A stretch of DNA of 64,000 nt from Odiellus spinosus. Taxonomy: Eukaryota > Arthropoda > Arachnida > Opiliones > Phalangiidae. The notes under the pieces were generated by a model. It was not told the DNA's origin and did no database searches. It was given only the letters and a program-made list of their open reading frames with translations. The DNA is taken from contig CAWUCO010000284.1 in assembly GCA_963920705.1 (NCBI GenBank), positions 949,222-1,013,221 of the forward strand, written 5' to 3'. Positions 34,598 to 44,202 of this stretch are shown piece after piece; the first letter of the stretch is position 1; each line of letters starts with the position of its first letter. The position numbers and the translations under genes were made by a program.

Positions 34598-34621
34598 ATA
34601 TAATAATAATAATAATAATAA
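34557..34621 (+). repeat. TA and AAT microsatellites
   Basis: About 18 TA units (34,557-34,592) followed by an AAT run (about 34,600-34,621), inside the TTAA element and just beyond the end of its minus-strand open frames. Confidence 0.95.
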
Positions 34622-34639
34622 AAATACAGTTAAAATATT

Positions 34640-35136
34640 AAAATAATGGGTTCACGGCAAGGAACTTGGTGCTAACCACCACTCTCTCCATGGTGCACGG
34701 CCGTCTAACAGTCGTGGTCCCATGAGGGTGAGCGCACCTGATGCGGTTGGGCGAGGACATCCGATATCGTTTAAATCGCCCACAGGGCGATTTAAAAAGT
34801 CCTCCAAAAGCCTCGCTTTTTGATCTCCAGTTGTCCATAAAGACTCCGCTGGCGTGTATTCCGGTGGAGGAGATCCTCCAACCAGTTGTACGGTATATCT
34901 CCAGCCCCGAAGGATAACCCGTGTATATTCCTGGTAATATACGCGTTGGTGATCGCGATGGTGTTGGGGATGCATGAAGCAGCGTACGGGGCAGCAACGG
35001 TCCATGCAGCTACCGATGGTCGGACGCCAACAACAGCTATCGCCAACTCCTTTATAACCAGGTCAGGACCTGTTCCAAAGCTTCGTCGGCGGCTCCTTCC
35101 GTTTAAATACTCGAGCTCGATTATGATGTTCGACAT
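34640..35136 (-). CDS. unrecognised GC-richer coding region, two overlapping frames
   Basis: From ATG at 35,136 a 114-codon frame (MSNIIIELEYLNGRSRRRS, later NIHGLSFGAGDIPYNWLEDL) ends at 34,792. A second frame overlaps it (stretches GDQKARLLEDFLNRPVGDL and GALTLMGPRLLDGRAPWRE) and runs to 34,652. Base composition and G/C-ending codons differ strongly from the AT-rich neighbours, suggesting separate origin. One continuous protein with a frameshift around 34,830-34,880 would explain both frames. No family recognised. Confidence 0.45.
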
Positions 35137-35349
35137 ATTTACGCTGTATATAGACCCTAGTTCGGTTGAATGATGATGATTTCCAGATGCTGTATTTCGG
35201 GTTTATATACCATTTAAAAAAAACTTATCTTTCAGCAGGGGAAAAACCTTACTTAAAACCGTGTACCGTGAGAAAGTTCTTGTAGTGAAAGTCGTTTTTG
35301 AAAAACGTCGGAAAAACCTTATACGTAAACACTCCTATTATTTACAATC

Positions 35350-35373
35350 CTTTTTTTTTTTTTTTTTTTTTTT
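35350..35373 (+). repeat. T homopolymer
   Basis: A run of more than 20 T within the TTAA element. No target or source could be inferred. Confidence 0.9.
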
Positions 35374-36167
35374 AATTGCAGTTTTGAAGAGACATTTCAA
35401 TGAGTACCCCTAGAAATTTGGATTGCCTATTTATAAATCAACTAATCGAATCGAAGGGGCGAGGTTCATCATATATCATCCTTAGTTTTTCTGTCAATAG
35501 AGGTTTTAATAATAATTATATTTTGTTAATCCGCCTTCTAAATCTTATAGCGTCTAATATAGTGTAATTCCGCTGGTCTTCGTCGTCGGGAATTTGATAA
35601 ATTTGTATAGTATCATTAAAGCGTACTATCTTCATCGTATGGATGTGTGTGTGTGTTAACCCCAGTACAGCACTTTTTAAACAATCGCTTTTAGGATGGT
35701 AATTGTTAACCTAAACGATCGATTTTAAGTTGATAGTTTAATTTTTTCTCCACAAAAGCGATCAATTAGCTTTGAAAAACTCTATCAAAATCGATCGATG
35801 AGGAAACGAATTTCACATAGGATTAACACTACACGTAGGGGGAAAACACGCATAAAAGCGACTGTTTAGGTTTCAAAAACTCGACTAAAATCGATCGTTT
35901 AGAAATATTTCTAAACGAGCTGTTTCGTGGATGAAAAAAATACTTGTAAATGAACGATTTTGAGATAATATGCCCCAAACTTTGTCTCACCCTCCCTAGT
36001 TCACCAATTTAAAGTGAACCATTGATTTATAAGGATATGATATCATATCTGAAAGTATGCTTAATAAAATTCAAAAGGGAGAATGAACATATTTTTAATC
36101 ATTTTTATTTATATATTTAATGTCTCATCAATTATCCGTTGTAACGCATCTGTCTCTATGATGGGCT

Positions 36168-36795
36168 TCATCTTACGTTTCTTTTAGCTTCCCCTACAAC
36201 CTGTGACCTTTTCCTCGGGTTGGTGGAGCTTAATTCGGACGCTACGATTGGTTCGGACACACTCTCGACACCCCTGATGTTGTACGTAGACGACAGTGAT
36301 TGTACGGTCGCGGGGGTAACTAGAGTAGGCTGGAAAGACGATACATCGGATTTAGAAATGACCGGTTGAAGGGTAGTGTCAGGTATCGGGAGAGCAGCCA
36401 CTGATGTCGGCGATGCATCTTGGAACCCCAAGAAGGCGAGGGTGTCGGACATTTCCGACTCCCCGTCTACCGGCATGCAGATTTTCTCCACCTTAAGAAA
36501 CATAAATACAAAGAGAAACAAAAATAAAATAGTAGTTCAGAAACTTACTGTAATGAATTCGCGGTTCTTTTTTTAACCCATTCCTTCGGATGTTTTCAAG
36601 ATTAGCGTGGTATGGTAGGTCAACCCTGATCTGACAGGCGGGTTCGTCGAGTGAAATCCCATTATGCCAGGATTGATGGTATTTCCGGATAATTATTTCG
36701 AATAATTTAAATGTTAGTACTAAATTAGGGGCTATTAACCCTAACGCCGCGTTGTAGACGATAGTACAGACAGTTGGTGCGGTCTTAGATTCCAT
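36168..36795 (-). CDS. unrecognised minus-strand gene, possibly two exons
   Basis: ATG at 36,795 starts MESKTAPTVCTIVYNAALG; the frame reaches a donor GTAAGT after RIHYS near 36,548. A good acceptor (TTTATGTTTCTTAAG) follows near 36,490, before a Ser/Thr/Pro-rich frame (DTTLQPVISKSDVSSFQPT, ending KRSQVVGEAKRNVR). The splice as drawn would put the second part in another frame, so either a second splice site is used or the gene is broken. Product unknown. Confidence 0.35.
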
Positions 36796-37127
36796 GGTTT
36801 TTAATTTGAAAATGATTTAGTAGTTACTTCGAGGCGGGGTAGCGAGAGTGACCACCCCACCAGAATAACCGTAATTCCGAGTCTACCTAATCGCTCGATG
36901 CCCTACCGAATCTACAAAATACCCCTAAACATCTATATCGTTTTTGAAGTAGATAGACCTATTCCATCTGTTACTCTTTTCTAGTCATATAAATTCATTT
37001 CCGGGTTTTATATATACAATACGTGCAAATTAAAGGACCGCTTATCTATAAAAAATACACCCGTCTTTCATTCAGAATTACACGAGGAGTGTGTAAATAA
37101 AACTATATACTTCGGGGTGGTAATCAT

Positions 37128-37469
37128 TTAAAATCGTAAAACTTTCCTCTGCCGTGATAGTGAGGAAATATCTCGTTCTATGATAAATAAATTGAACCCT
37201 AAGACAAAATATTTATATTGATAAGCTAGCGCGCGGTTTTGCTCTTCGTTTGAAGCCACCCCAAAATCTTCCGACGTCCCTGATAATGACACGTTTCCCC
37301 ATAGACTTCCGTGATAATGATCGTAAAATCGCCGGGTAAACCATCGGCGCCCCGTCCTCCGACACCGTTTAAAGGTAATCTCAACTTTCCATAAACCCTC
37401 TTTGTTAATGATTACACGATCTAAATAGTTTTTCCATGCCGTTACACCGCGTGAAGCTGGTAGCCCCAT
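37128..37469 (-). CDS. unrecognised open frame, 113 codons
   Basis: The frame contains basic and aromatic blocks (KVEITFKRCRRTGRRWFTRR, FYDHYHGSLWGN). It lies in a GC-richer region that continues to 37,870 and has repeated modules. No domain, splice site or good start context was established. Confidence 0.3.
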   Translation of the reverse strand: MGLPASRGVTAWKNYLDRVIINKEGLWKVEITFKRCRRTGRRWFTRRFYDHYHGSLWGNVSLSGTSEDFGVASNEEQNRALAYQYKYFVLGFNLFIIERDISSLSRQRKVLRF

Positions 37470-37870
37470 AGAACCCCATGTTATAGCTCAACGGTCAAAG
37501 TGACCGTCCTTACCGCGCTCTCGCTTTTCGTGTAGCCGGTAAATGATTAGTCCGACGAACTAAGTAGTTTCCACCGTACTACGATACACCCATGAAGTTG
37601 ATAGTCCCATAGAACCCCATGTTGGAGCTCAACGGCTAAAGTGACCGTCCTTATCACGCTTTGCGCGAAGCCCGAAACGAGATTCACCCATAGACCTCCA
37701 TGTTAATGAGTGAACAATCCTCCTGCCGTCGCGTTTAGCCGGCAGTATCAGACCAGCCCGTCTCCCGAAATTCGACGGTAATCTTCTATATTATCCCGTC
37801 GGCAACGGGTCGCCCGTCTCGCGGCATGAACAGCACCTGAAAAAGCCAACGGACCCGAACCCCCATGTTA
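37440..37870 (+). repeat. degenerate repeated modules around CCCATAGAACCCCATGTT
   Basis: A block with CCCATAGAACCCCATGTTAT, CTCAACGGTCAAAGTGACCG and TCCTTACCGCGCT at about 37,464-37,525 recurs at 37,603-37,665 with few changes; shorter relatives (CCCATAGACCTCCATGTTAA at 37,690; CCCCCATGTTATTCCTATGG at 37,861) follow. GC-richer than its surroundings. Confidence 0.7.
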
Positions 37871-39528
37871 TTCCTATGGGGGTTTGGACCCCCGTTATTT
37901 TGTATCCTCATTATTCCCCTACTACCGTTTTAAGACATCATATCTTACATTCATTCGATGACGAATTTTACGTTGTATTGATAGTTCCTGAGGTTCTTAA
38001 TCTTCCTTTGAGATAATTAAAAGCATCGGCTTTAGATCCTGACTCGGAGCAAATGGTTTCATACGATATGACTTTCGAAATAGGAAACTTACGAATCAGT
38101 TGTGCTATAAAAAACACTGAATTAGAAGGAACCTGCTTCACAATCAAAAACACATGGCAACGCACACTCATTTCTGGAGAGATTTTGTAGCCCATAAACT
38201 GGAGCTAGATAATTACGGACACAATGTACCAATTATGCGCGACCGAGAATTGGGTTTTATTAAATCGATTTCGGCAAGCTGTTTAACTGGGAAAAACAAC
38301 CTACTTTACTGTCAAAACCATTTGAAAAGAAATGTGAGAGAATTTCTTACTACGAAAGTCGACGCAGATCCTGAAAATCAAAAAGGTTATTCAGAGTATA
38401 TTAATGACCTAATAAATTACGATACAATTGAAAAATTTGATGAACTCTACGAAACTTTGAAAAAGACTTCGACTAAAGACTTTGTCATATATGCCGATAA
38501 AAACATAAAGCTTTACGCAAAGGCTGCATAAAAGCTGTAACAAAGCGTGTTGCAGAGTTTAAAAACTGTGTTCCCACATATAACCTCAGTGAAAGCCTTC
38601 ATGCTGACTTCAAAAAATATATTGGTGGCAAACAATTAAAATTTCCAACTAACAAAGTTGTCAGAGATGAATCGAGCTTACAAGGATTTGGGTTCTTATA
38701 CATTAAAAAGCAATTTAAGAAACACTAAATTACACGGTAATCAAAATTCAGACTTACAAATATTGCCCCAGGTTAATTTCTGGACTAAAAAAGAAATTAT
38801 TGTCAAATTAAAGTTCAATTCCATTAATGAGTGTAAAAAAAGAAAATCTCCCTCAACAAATATCGCACACGAAGCTTTGGCATCAATCAATATTGAAAAT
38901 CAGTTTTTAACCTATGAGCCTAAAAATAAGTGCTTTGTCGTAAGAAACCCATTTGATGGCTTATATTCCGCAGTGGATATAGAAAAAAAAAACTGTTCTT
39001 GCGAAATTAATGGCTGTATCCACATATATGCAGTTAAGCGGTTACTTGGAGCTGAAATGAGCAAATCTGTAACTGCGACATCTCAGCTAATACCAAAGAT
39101 TCACAGTGGTCGTAAAAAACCAAGAAGAGATGACTACGACTACTCCTTTTCTGCTGCCCCAGATTCAACTTTTTGTGAACAAGATGGCCTTTATGTGAAT
39201 ATTAATATTTCGCTTGTAAATGACGATTCAGATGAAATGGATTTTGACTATCCTACAAGCATCCTTGAATGTTCTCCGGATAGATTGTCAATATCCGAAA
39301 AAAATGTAATTGAAGAACATAAAATGTTGGAGAAATCTAAAGAATCTCAAACTCCAAGAGCCAAAGAAAATATTAGTTCCACCAACGTTGGTTTAATTGA
39401 GTCAAAACAGTCCAACGAATTCGTTTTAACAAAATCGGAAGAAACAGCGAATAATGTTTTAGGTATCAAAAATGATGATACTATTGAAGAAATGGATAGC
39501 CCCACACTACCGAGAAGAGTTGATCGTG

Positions 39529-39574
39529 GTAACATTTATCTTTTCCTTGTCAAATGATACTTTTCTTGCGGGAG
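39529..39574 (+). other. probable intron in the MULE tail, 46 bp
   Basis: Donor CGTG/GTAACA and acceptor CTTGCGGGAG/AG. Splicing joins ..VDR to EVPTVEK with the frame kept. Very short but in the range seen for other introns in this window. Confidence 0.5.
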
Positions 39575-39801
39575 AGGTTCCAACCGTAGAAAAAGAGATT
39601 GATAATAGTTCTGGACACACTAACCAAATAGAGAAATCTGAGAAGATTGATGTTGATGAAGCCAAAGAACACAGTACTGGTTCAGGAAAGTCTCAAGATA
39701 GGCCAAGCAACATTATACAGGGTGGTAAAGATCAGACCAACACCTACCTTTGTGGACGTCCCCCAATAATGCCGTCGGATGACGTCACTATACTATGTAT
39801 A

Positions 39802-40845
39802 TACAGGGTGTAAGTAAATAAGTGCAATTGAAATAAAAAGTGTTTTTTCTATGGGTTTAATAAGGTAAAATGCCTGATGGCTAGAAACATTGCAGTGGCA
39901 CAGATCTAAGCGTCGTAATTAACAATTTATTTTACAGCTTTAATAAAAGATAATGATTGAATTGAATTGGCCTGAAACGCCAAAGTTGAATCCATACGGT
40001 AAGCACATCAGCGTAAATGTTCGATGTGTCTGCCATCGAGGCTACATTTCATAGGGATGGTACGGTAAACCGTCACAACATGGTTACTGGACCCATCAGA
40101 ATTCATATTGGTTACGAAACCATTACCATCAAATTCGATGGAAGGTAAATGTCTAGGTTGGCATTCTTGGTAACCGAGTTATCGGTCACTTTTTCTTCGA
40201 TAAGAATATTTCTGGAGAGCTGTACTTGGACTTCCTGCTTCACGAATTTAGTGACGCGATAGACGCATTGCCATTAGCAGTGGTTCGCAAAATGTGGTTT
40301 CAACAGGATGGAGCACCAACACATTGGGCGGTCAATGTTCGTCAATGGCTGAACGGCCACTTTCCCAACCGTTGGATAGGTAGAGGTGGACAGCACGGTC
40401 TCCTGACCATACCCCACTGGATTTCTTCCTATGGGGTTAAGTTAAGGGCGTCGTTTACGAAACAGAACCGATGGGCTCAGAAGACTTAAAGGACCGGATT
40501 CCAGCCGCTATCAATGGTATCACTCCTCAAAAGCTGGTAAATGCATTACAAGACCCTGAAAGTCGCCTCGAAGAGTGCCTACACCCCGATGGCAGACACA
40601 TCGAACATTTACGCTGATGCGCTTACCGTATGGATTCAACTTTGGCGTTTCAGGCCAATTCAATTCAATCATTATCTTATTATTAAAGCTGTAAAATAAA
40701 TTGTCTTGGAGTTAAGTCATCTAGATAATTACGACGCTTAGATCTGTGCCACTGCAATATTTCTAGCCATCAGGCATTTTACCTTATTAAACCCATAGAA
40801 AAATCACTTTTGCTTACAACTGCACTTATTTACTTACACCCTGTA
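39802..40845 (+). mobile_element. mariner-type element 39,804-40,843
   Basis: TA-flanked ends CAGGGTGTAAGTAAATAAGT; inverted arms of about 250 bp (39,804-40,060 with 40,588-40,843) enclose a transposase relic. Pieces such as CGATGTGTCTGCCATCG at about 40,020 pair with the transposase 3' end at about 40,590. Confidence 0.88.
40160..40618 (+). pseudogene. mariner-type transposase relic
   Basis: Blocks HFFFDKNISGELYLDFL, MWFQQDGAPTHWAVNVRQWL and FPNRWIGRGG match the second catalytic block of the relic at 12,081. A frame change near 40,396 moves the DFFLWG block to the next frame, where a TAA follows it; the C-terminal GRHIEHLR ends at 40,618. The DNA-binding region and first catalytic Asp are absent. 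Confidence 0.85.
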
Positions 40846-41522
40846 TATACATAGTATAGTGACGTCATCCGCCGGCATTATTAGGGGACGTTCACAGAGG
40901 TAGGTGTTGGTCTGATCTTTACCACCCTGTATATGAAACAAATAATGATACAGTTCCCAAATTAGATGCCCATGAAACAGTTTCGCTTCTTAGTACAAAT
41001 GATAATTCTCTTGAACGTCAGATGCCTACCTTGGAAAAAGAGGAAGTTCATAGTTCAAACTCTTACCAATTGAGACTTAATAAACTAATTGAAAGGATGA
41101 AACAATCAGGTGTAAAAGAAGTGGAATCTATAACTATTTCAGGCTTCTCATCCGAGTGCACGAGCTCAGGATCATCAAACAGTGAAAATGATGAAATAGT
41201 TTTAGACTTCGAAGCTGTTCAGCAATTGGTGGATAGTAAAGATTTTGAAATAAATAAGGAAACAATAACCCTTAATAACAACCAACCAATAAGCAGTTTC
41301 CTAATAGAAAACTGTTTGCAAAATATGGTAAAAGCGCTAAATGCTGAAAAACAAGTTTTGGTGGTAGAAAGTGGCATGTTTTGTAATTTGCATAAGGCCT
41401 TGCATGGTATGCTGGTCAATAAAAAAGAAATAATTTCACGCCATTATCAAACGACATTTAGATACTTACAGCGCAATGAAGCAGCCGATAAAGATGCTGG
41501 AAACGTAAATTTTCATAATTGA

Positions 41523-41949
41523 CCAATTTTTATTATTATACCAAAAATAAGTTCTGTGAACTTCCGTTGAGCCCAGCAAGATTTGGGTTCGCAGATGACG
41601 AACGGGGCAAGCGTTGAGGGTAGGGCAAAGTTTCTTGGGCCAAATTACCGAAAATGCCATTACAAGTTACAATTTCGAACCCTATCTTAGCCCTCGTGTA
41701 CGAAAATTTTTTTGTTGATTTATTTATATATTTTTTCACTTCCATTTCCAAAATACCGAAGTCACCATTTAAACTGAACTTGAAATTCGTTTCGCCCTAG
41801 CTGGTAAATTCCAAAGCCTGAATTTCTGGATTCATAAAATTCATGTCAACGGAATCCCGCAAGAATTGGCTACCTTTGGGGAATTTTGCTTTGGGAGCAA
41901 TATCTTACACATATCTGCGATCGAGAAATTGCAAACTACAACGGTAATA
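41523..41949 (+). other. left flank of the two-gene element, probably 5' gag region of Ty3/gypsy
   Basis: From TAA at 41,835-41,837 a frame is open for 37 codons up to the TAATA duplication, and it continues in phase into the gag frame on the other side of the element at 47,580. No ATG, LTR or primer-binding site was recognised between 41,523 and 41,835. Confidence 0.5.
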
Positions 41950-42204
41950 GCAAAAGGGGATAGGAGTAAAAAGGGTGCCTCTCGGGGTTCTTCCTAGCTG
42001 AAACTATAGAAGTCTTGTAATATGTGAAGCTAAAATTTTCCCCCTCTCCCCCAAGTTAAGTCAGCCAATAAGAGCGAGTAGTACGTCATGGTGACGTCAT
42101 ATGATTTTTTTTTTCTTGAGAAAAATAGTTCAGTCGGCTTAAAATCGTCTGCTACGTTGTAAGCAGATGATATACAAGGCTTAGTAGATCAATTAAAAAT
42201 TAAA

Positions 42205-43765
42205 ATGGATAACGCGGTTGAACTACTTCTAAAGCAAGCAGATTCGGACGAATTCTTCAAAAGTAATGGCGACAGAAAAAGGATATTAGATTCCATGAAG
42301 AATACTGGTAGTTTAAAGGAATTGGTGGAAGATATGAGCTCCCAGTATAACCTACTTTATTCTAAACATTAAGATGATGCTCATGGGGGTTATACCATAT
42401 TTTTGCATTCTTGGAGCAAATGGATTTATGAACTAGTGCATGGTGAAAATGTACCTGATCCTGTGTTACGATACGATGTAGAATGCGAGTCAGAACTATT
42501 GAATGTTCTTCACTGGATCGGGTGGAAGGTGGTTGACGAGAGAGCTAGGGACAAACGAATTGCTGACTTGGAAGAAATAGTCGAAAATAAGATAGACGCC
42601 TTCTTTTCCAAGAAACGTCCTTATGATTTCGAGATTAACGATGACCAAGCAAAAAAAGTTAATCTACGCCATGTTAAGAGTGATCGCCTTTACACGATGA
42701 ATAGAATTGTTGGAGGAGTAATGGGGGAAATATGTAAACTAAATAAAGGCGCAATTCAGTCAAAAAAGAGGCATAAAGCAGGAAAAAAAGTTTTAACCGC
42801 TAAACAACATGAACAAGCCTTGTCATTTTATCGAATTGCGCTTGCGATTAGAAATTTTGAGCAACTTAAAGAAGATATACCAGCAGCTTTAAACGAAATA
42901 AACAAGGGTGGTTTGTTTATTGCCAATATAAACTTTATACCACATGTGTCCAAAATTATGAAAATGGTCGTCGATTCATACCGGTTTTGGTCTACGAGCC
43001 CATTCCCAGGAAAAACTATTAGTAAGTATATATTGTCTATCCATTTTTGGTCATATGTGGAGTTAAAATTATCTTGGTTTCAGAGGAGACAACGAAACTT
43101 GTAAAAGAAGATGAAGGATTAAAAACGCAATTTCATGCCATAGTCAGTGGAATACCCGAGATTGAAGAATCGGGCTTCTCTAAAGACCAACTAGAAGATT
43201 TTCGAGTTGTTTTTCAAAGGAAGCTTATGCATGCCAAAATTGCTGACCTGATCAGAGGGGCTACTCGTAGAAGAAATGAAAAAAGGGGTAGAAGAGGAGT
43301 AGGTGGGCAAAATTTGCGCTGTATGCTTTATGGAATGGGATCCAAATCAAAATTAAAGAAATTAATGTCAAAGCCGAAAGCAAATGTAAAGAAGACTAGA
43401 GGCAAAAAGGCAAAATCCACCAATGAAACTGCCACCTCTTCAAAGCCTAAAGCCATTGTGAAGAAGATGAGAGCTAAAAAGGGAAAATCTTACATTGCAA
43501 CTGCCAGCCCCTCGAAGCCATCAAAAGTTAGCCACTCGAAAGACGCAGATTGCAGTACCATAATGGTCAGCCCTATAAAATCAATGAAAGCCTCAGATTG
43601 CTGTACCTCAATGGTCAGCCCTTTAAAAGCAACGAAAGCCTCAGATTGCTGTACCTCAATGGTCAGCCCATAAAACCATCAACATCTGGAGCTGCAAGCC
43701 GAACAAAGTCACGATCGGGAAGAAATATTAAGAAAATGCATTCAAAAGATTACTGTTATAATTAA
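42205..43765 (+). pseudogene. plus-strand gene of the two-gene element, two exons
   Basis: ATG at 42,205 opens MDNAVELLLKQADSDEFF. After 55 codons there is TAA (42,370-42,372), and the same frame stays open for over 200 codons (FLHSWSKWIYELVHGENV, LHWIGWKVVDERARDK). An intron at 43,022-43,083 (62 bp, GTAAGT..GGTTTCAG) joins ..FPGKTI to KETTKLVKED in phase. The C-terminus is Lys/Arg-rich (RRRNEKRGRRGVGG, KKTRGKKAK) with a tandem 48-bp repeat encoding ASDCCTSMVSP, and a one-base shift near 43,672 separates a last basic piece. It looks like a nuclear, DNA-binding or scaffold protein; no domain is recognised. The TAA may be a mutation or a read-through stop. Confidence 0.6.
43022..43083 (+). other. 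intron, 62 bp
   Basis: Donor ATTA/GTAAGTAT, acceptor CTTGGTTTCAG/AGG. It joins two frames in phase 1 and is the clearest intron in the element's plus-strand gene. Confidence 0.85.
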
Positions 43766-44202
43766 CGAAGGTCATTGCCATCCTTTATTGCCATTTAAAC
43801 TTAGGAAAACAATCTAATCATTTTAAAATCGTTTAATACTGTGATAAAACGTGATAACCTTTGTACCTCGGGTCTAGTTCCTCTTTTATAATAATTTTGT
43901 GATAAATTCATGAACTAGTTAAATGAAAAGTGATAAAAAATTCAACTTTGGAGAACAATCTAATCATTTTAAAATTGTTTAATACTGTGATAAAACGTGA
44001 TAAACTTTGTTCCTCGGGTTCAGTTCCTCTTTCATTAGAATTTTGTTATAAATTCATAAACTAGTGACATGAATTTAAAAATTTAAACTTTGGAAAACCA
44101 TCATTTCATAATTGTTTAATACTCCGTGAAAAGTTCCACAAGTAATCAAAGTTTATATTAAACTTATTGTTTACTATGGTTAATTTATTCCTGTAAGTTT
44201 AT

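Larger units (their letters stand above)
34200..35741. mobile_element. TTAA-flanked nested element, 34,204-35,737
   Basis: TTAA at 34,200-34,203 and 35,738-35,741 flanks 40-bp inverted ends starting ACTATCAACTTAAAATCGAT with two or three mismatches. The 1,534-bp element splits the right arm of the P-type element; the uninterrupted left arm shows a single TTTAATTTT at the equivalent place. TTAA targets are typical of piggyBac and Kolobok. No transposase of either kind was recognised; it carries GC-richer minus-strand open frames. Confidence 0.75.
30820..35975. mobile_element. P-element-like transposon with two convergent genes
   Basis: Left arm about 30,820-31,091; the inverted right arm is split by a later insertion into 34,149-34,199 and 35,742-35,975. 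Paired blocks include TAAATGAACGATTTTG, AAAATCGATCGTTTAGAAA, ATAGGATTAACA and, at the inner edge, CTGGTAGTAGTTTGTCGATG. Between the arms lie a plus-strand gene (31,182-32,342) and the minus-strand transposase (34,148-32,348), whose stop codons are about 5 bp apart. Ends have drifted and no target duplication is visible. Confidence 0.75.
39716..40931. mobile_element. TA-flanked palindromic MITE, 39,718-40,929, carrying another element
   Basis: TA at 39,716-39,717 and 40,930-40,931 flanks ends CAGGGTGGTAAAGATCAGAC in inverted orientation. The two outer pieces (39,718-39,803 and 40,844-40,929) together form a palindrome of about 170 bp, and the element at 39,804-40,843 sits in its centre (TATGTATATA). 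Deleting the whole insert plus one TA reopens the MULE tail frame (..NII then YETNND). Confidence 0.88.
37940..41522 (+). pseudogene. Mutator-like (MULE) transposase gene, broken and invaded
   Basis: Blocks in order: SYDMTFEIGNLRISCAI near 38,060 (first acidic region), PIMRDRELGFIKSI at about 38,230 (second Asp), LLYCQNHLKRNV at about 38,300, the SWIM zinc finger NCSCEINGCIHI at 38,991-39,024, and a long Ser/Glu-rich tail to 41,522. There is an in-frame stop near 37,995 and frame changes near 38,155, 38,525 and 38,650, so the catalytic half is dead. The tail is better preserved: an intron 39,529-39,574 (46 bp) joins two frames, and removal of the TA-flanked insert 39,718-40,929 gives an open frame to 41,522. 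The Mutator assignment rests on motif order and the SWIM finger. Confidence 0.7.

Noticed and set aside
36168-37469. Continuation of the Polinton-like polymerase element to the right of the P-type element
   Set aside because: The GC-rich frames there match no Polinton core gene (integrase, protease, ATPase, capsid) that I can recognise, so I keep them as unknown.
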